Shown one piece after another: positions 61,955-64,000 of a stretch of DNA of 64,000 bases. The DNA lies in contig JADJHJ010000006.1 in assembly GCA_016707605.1 (NCBI GenBank), positions 310,001-374,000 on the forward strand, given 5' to 3'. Below the pieces are notes generated by a model that was not told where the DNA came from, made no database searches, and saw only the letters and a program-made list of their open reading frames with translations. Both the position numbers and the translations under genes were made by a program. The DNA comes from Candidatus Promineofilum glycogenicum (GTDB lineage: Bacteria; Chloroflexota; Anaerolineae; Promineifilales; Promineifilaceae). Each line of letters begins with the position of its first letter. Positions within the stretch are counted from its first letter, which is position 1.

Positions 61955-63313
61955 CTACCACACCCGACACAGCAGCCCCTTCAGGTAGGCCGATTCGGGG
62001 AAGGCCAGCAGCACGGGGTGGTCGGCCGATTGGCCGAGGTGCTGCAACACCTGCACGTCGCGCCCGGCGTCGACGGCCGCGCCGAAGACGACCTTCTGGA
62101 ACAGGTCGGCCGAGACCAGCCCGGAGCAGGAGAAGGTGACCAGCAGCCCGCCCGGCCGCAGCAGCCGCAACGCCAGCCAGTTGAGGTCCTTGTAGCCGCG
62201 ACAGGCGCGGTCTACCTGCCCCTGGCTGGTGGCGAACTTGGGCGGGTCGAGCACCACGGCGTCGAACTGCTGCCCTTCTTCGCGGTAGTAGCGCAGCACC
62301 TCGAAGGCGTCGCCGGCGATCAGCTCGTCGTCGGGGCGGGCGAAGCCGTTGAGGGCCATATTGCGCTCGGCGATTTCTAGCGAAGGGGCCGAGCTGTCCA
62401 CCTGCGTCACGCGCGCGGCCCCGGCAGCGGCGGCGTAGACGCCAAACGCGCCGGTGTAGGCGAAGACGTTGAGCACCTCGGCCCCGGCCAGGTAGACCGG
62501 CCGGCCGGCGACGGCGCGGTTGTCGCGCTGGTCGAGGTAGAAGCCGGTCTTGTGGCCGCGCCAGACATCCACCAGGAAGGCGTGGCCGTTCTCGTGGATG
62601 GTCAGCTCGGCCGGCGGCGGCTCCCCGGCGCGCAACTCCACCAGTGGCTTCAGCCCCTCCTTGCCGCGCACGTCCACGTCCGACCGCTCCAGCACGCCCG
62701 CCGGGCGCAGCAGGGCGACCAGTTGCTCGGTCAGCACCTCCTTGCGCCGGTCGATGCCCAACGTCAGGCATTGCATCACCAGATAGTCGCCGTAGCGGTC
62801 GACGATCAGGCCGGGGATGCCGTCGGCTTCGGCGTTGACGAGGCGAAAGGCAGTGGTCAGTGGCGAGTGGCGGGTGGCGGGTGGCGGGTCAAACGGCTCA
62901 CGCAAAGGACGCAAAGGGGGCAAAGGACGCCAAGAAGAAGCTTCTCCCTCTGCGTCCTTGGCTTCCTTGGCGTCCTTGGCGTGAGCCTCTTCCTCTTCGT
63001 TCCTAATTCCTAATTCGTCATTCCTAATTAGCCCCAGCGCCGCGCGGCCGTCGATGGCCCGCCGCAGCCGGCCGTGCCAGAAGGCGTCGTCAATCGCCTC
63101 GGCCGGGTCCCAGGAGAGGATGCGGGCGACGATCTGCGACTTGGGGTTGTAGTAGGCCGTGGCCAGGGGCGCGCCGCGGTGGTCGGCCACGGTGACCAGG
63201 TCGCCGGGCTGGGCCTCGCCGCGCAGCCGCTCGACCGCGCCGGAGAAGACCCAGGGGTGGCGCTGGCGGACGGGTTTGTCGCGGTTTTCCTTGAGGGTTA
63301 GGGTGGGGAGCAT
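61955..63313 (-). CDS. rlmI: RlmI-type 23S rRNA m5C methyltransferase with repeat-derived insertion
   Basis: 452 residues. The N-terminal PUA domain (LTLKENRDKPVRQRHPWVFS, GDLVTVADHRGAPLATAYYN) is followed by the EEHUB-like and methyltransferase domains. Motifs: FYLDQRDNR, VLNVFAYTGAFGVYAAAAGA (SAM), VDSSAPSLEIAERN, VVLDPPKFATSQ and LLVTFSCSGLVSADLF (catalytic cysteine). Residues about 95-153 (EEEEAHAKDAKEAKDAEGEA and onwards to TRHSPLTT) are encoded by stacked repeat families and are not in homologues, where the PUA domain leads directly to FRLVNAEADGIPGLIVDRYG. The insertion keeps the frame. The protein may still fold because it lies between domains. Confidence 0.85.
   Translation of the reverse strand: MLPTLTLKENRDKPVRQRHPWVFSGAVERLRGEAQPGDLVTVADHRGAPLATAYYNPKSQIVARILSWDPAEAIDDAFWHGRLRRAIDGRAALGLIRNDELGIRNEEEEAHAKDAKEAKDAEGEASSWRPLPPLRPLREPFDPPPATRHSPLTTAFRLVNAEADGIPGLIVDRYGDYLVMQCLTLGIDRRKEVLTEQLVALLRPAGVLERSDVDVRGKEGLKPLVELRAGEPPPAELTIHENGHAFLVDVWRGHKTGFYLDQRDNRAVAGRPVYLAGAEVLNVFAYTGAFGVYAAAAGAARVTQVDSSAPSLEIAERNMALNGFARPDDELIAGDAFEVLRYYREEGQQFDAVVLDPPKFATSQGQVDRACRGYKDLNWLALRLLRPGGLLVTFSCSGLVSADLFQKVVFGAAVDAGRDVQVLQHLGQSADHPVLLAFPESAYLKGLLCRVW
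62854..63030. repeat. Stacked repeats inside rlmI (family A copy 9 with two other word families)
   Basis: In order: GGCGAGTGGCGGGTGGCGGG words; a family A hairpin GGCTCACGCAAAGGACGC ... GCGTCCTTGGCGTGAGCC; then CCTAATTCCTAATTCGTCAT words. About 177 bp, a multiple of three. Confidence 0.85.
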
Positions 63314-63317
63314 AGTG

Positions 63318-63505
63318 GGCAGTATTCAGTATTCAGTAGGTCAGTATTCAGTGGAGTGTAGTTTATCACTGGTTGGGGTGCGTCGCACTTTCTGGAGTGC
63401 GTCGCACCTTCTTCCGACGCCGGTGCGTCGCACTTTCTGAAGTGCGTCGCACCTTCTCCCAAATAAGAAAGTGCAACGCACCTCGGAAGGTGCGATGCAC
63501 TGAGA
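63318..63505. repeat. Family E words and family I palindromes upstream of rlmI
   Basis: CAGTATTCAGTATTCAGTAG words (63321-63352), then GTGCGTCGCACTTTCTGGAG with inverted partners GAAGTGCGTCGCACCTTC and GAAAGTGCAACGCACCTCGG. Four or more GTGCGTCGCAC-type dyads in about 130 bp, between the divergent/convergent rlmI start and the EamA gene end. Confidence 0.8.
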
Positions 63506-63515
63506 GGGAGCCGGT

Positions 63516-64000
63516 TCATTCGTCACTCATCAATTGCGAGATGAGAATGCCGGCCAGCATTAGCCCGCAGCCGAGCAGGGCGCGGGCGGTCAGTTGCTCG
63601 CCCAGCAGCAGCCAGCCGGCCAGGACGGCGAAGACGGCTTCCAGGCTGAGGATGATGGCCGTGTCGGCCGGGGGGGCGTGGCGCTGGCCGGCGACTTGCA
63701 GGGTGTAGCCGACGCCGACGGACAGGACGCCGGTGTAGAGGATGGGCAGCAGGGCGGCGCGCAGGCCGGCGGCCGTCGTCGTCTCGAACAGCAGCGCGGC
63801 CAGCCCGCTCAGCGCGGCGCAGGTGATGAACTGGACGAAGGCCAGCCGCACCGGGTCGCGGCCGGGCGAGAGGCGGCCGAGCAGCAGCATGTGGACGGCC
63901 CACAGCAGCGCGCCGACCAGCACCAGCAGGTCGCCGGGGGCCATGCGCAACTCGCCGGGGCGCATGGTCAGGAAGTAGAGGCCGACGGCGGCCAGCAGCG
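63516..64000 (-). CDS. EamA/DMT-family transporter, partial (5' end outside window)
   Basis: The frame enters from beyond base 64000 and runs to the stop at 63516. It has the second EamA half: GDLLVLVGALLWAVHMLLLG, FVQFITCAALSGLAALLFET, LLPILYTGVLSVGVGYTLQV and the conserved AQxxAPPxxAxIIxSLEPVFA region as GQRHAPPADTAIILSLEAVF, then LLLGEQLTARALLGCGLMLA. It is a small-metabolite exporter or importer in the inner membrane; substrate unknown. Confidence 0.85.
   Translation of the reverse strand, partial: LLAAVGLYFLTMRPGELRMAPGDLLVLVGALLWAVHMLLLGRLSPGRDPVRLAFVQFITCAALSGLAALLFETTTAAGLRAALLPILYTGVLSVGVGYTLQVAGQRHAPPADTAIILSLEAVFAVLAGWLLLGEQLTARALLGCGLMLAGILISQLMSDE

Overview
The window looks like a piece of a Chloroflexota chromosome (Anaerolineae-like; lineage inferred from protein style, not proven). 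Base composition is high in G+C. Secreted proteins are rich in threonine/proline/glutamate linkers, F420-type and CoA-type catabolic genes are present, and the intergenic gaps hold many families of palindromic word-repeats. No replication origin, integrase, transposase, CRISPR array or rRNA operon was seen.

Layout. Positions 1-5.5 kb hold a branched-chain amino-acid ABC transporter set (livH remnant, livM, lipoprotein binding protein, livF) and a phenylacetate-CoA-ligase-like gene. At 5.5-7.3 kb is an AT-richer island with poorly conserved and broken genes. At 7.3-9.3 kb there is a remnant of a beta-keto acid cleavage gene, a frameshifted family 1 glycosyltransferase and a small acidic/His-rich protein. 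The intact beta-keto acid cleavage gene follows at 9.3-10.2 kb. A toxin-antitoxin cluster spans 10.2-11.8 kb. From 11.9 to 24 kb lies a CoA catabolic block: carboxyltransferase (MCC-beta-like), F420-type luciferase-like oxidoreductase, acyl-CoA dehydrogenase, APH-like kinase, a DUF433/DUF5615 toxin-antitoxin pair and biotin carboxylase/BCCP (MCC-alpha-like). It is interrupted by a 5'-nucleotidase, small genes and a decayed membrane glycosyltransferase. With the liv transporter this points to uptake and breakdown of leucine or similar branched compounds.

From 24 to 37 kb there are pseudogene scraps, a sensor-like membrane protein, FabF, an amidohydrolase, an aroE-Nudix-rsmE operon, two tandem 16S rRNA m7G1405 methyltransferase homologues of the aminoglycoside-resistance family, a P-type calcium ATPase and a degenerate double-Nudix protein. 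From 37 to 45 kb lie two paralogous secreted beta-helix proteins, one with an extra domain inserted in the helix and prealbumin-like repeats, and an 8-oxoguanine-deaminase-like gene. tRNA-Leu, trigger factor and ClpP follow at 45-47.6 kb. Surface and secreted proteins, tRNA-Pro and a CPBP protease fill 47.7-55 kb. A polysaccharide/glycan cluster (flippase, methyltransferases, three glycosyltransferases) covers 55-61.8 kb. RlmI and an EamA transporter cut by the window edge complete the window.

The most unusual feature is the repeat system. At least a dozen families share one design: two inverted arms, and in many families each arm is built from tandem 7-10 nt words. Many copies start within about 10 nt of a stop codon. 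Several have entered genes: in frame in rlmI, biotin carboxylase and the PaaK-like gene; with a frameshift in rsmE; and as replacement 3' ends in livH, a 16S methyltransferase, a sensor-like gene and the giant beta-helix gene. The window also contains many single-base frameshifts; some may be sequencing or assembly errors, and this is stated where it matters.
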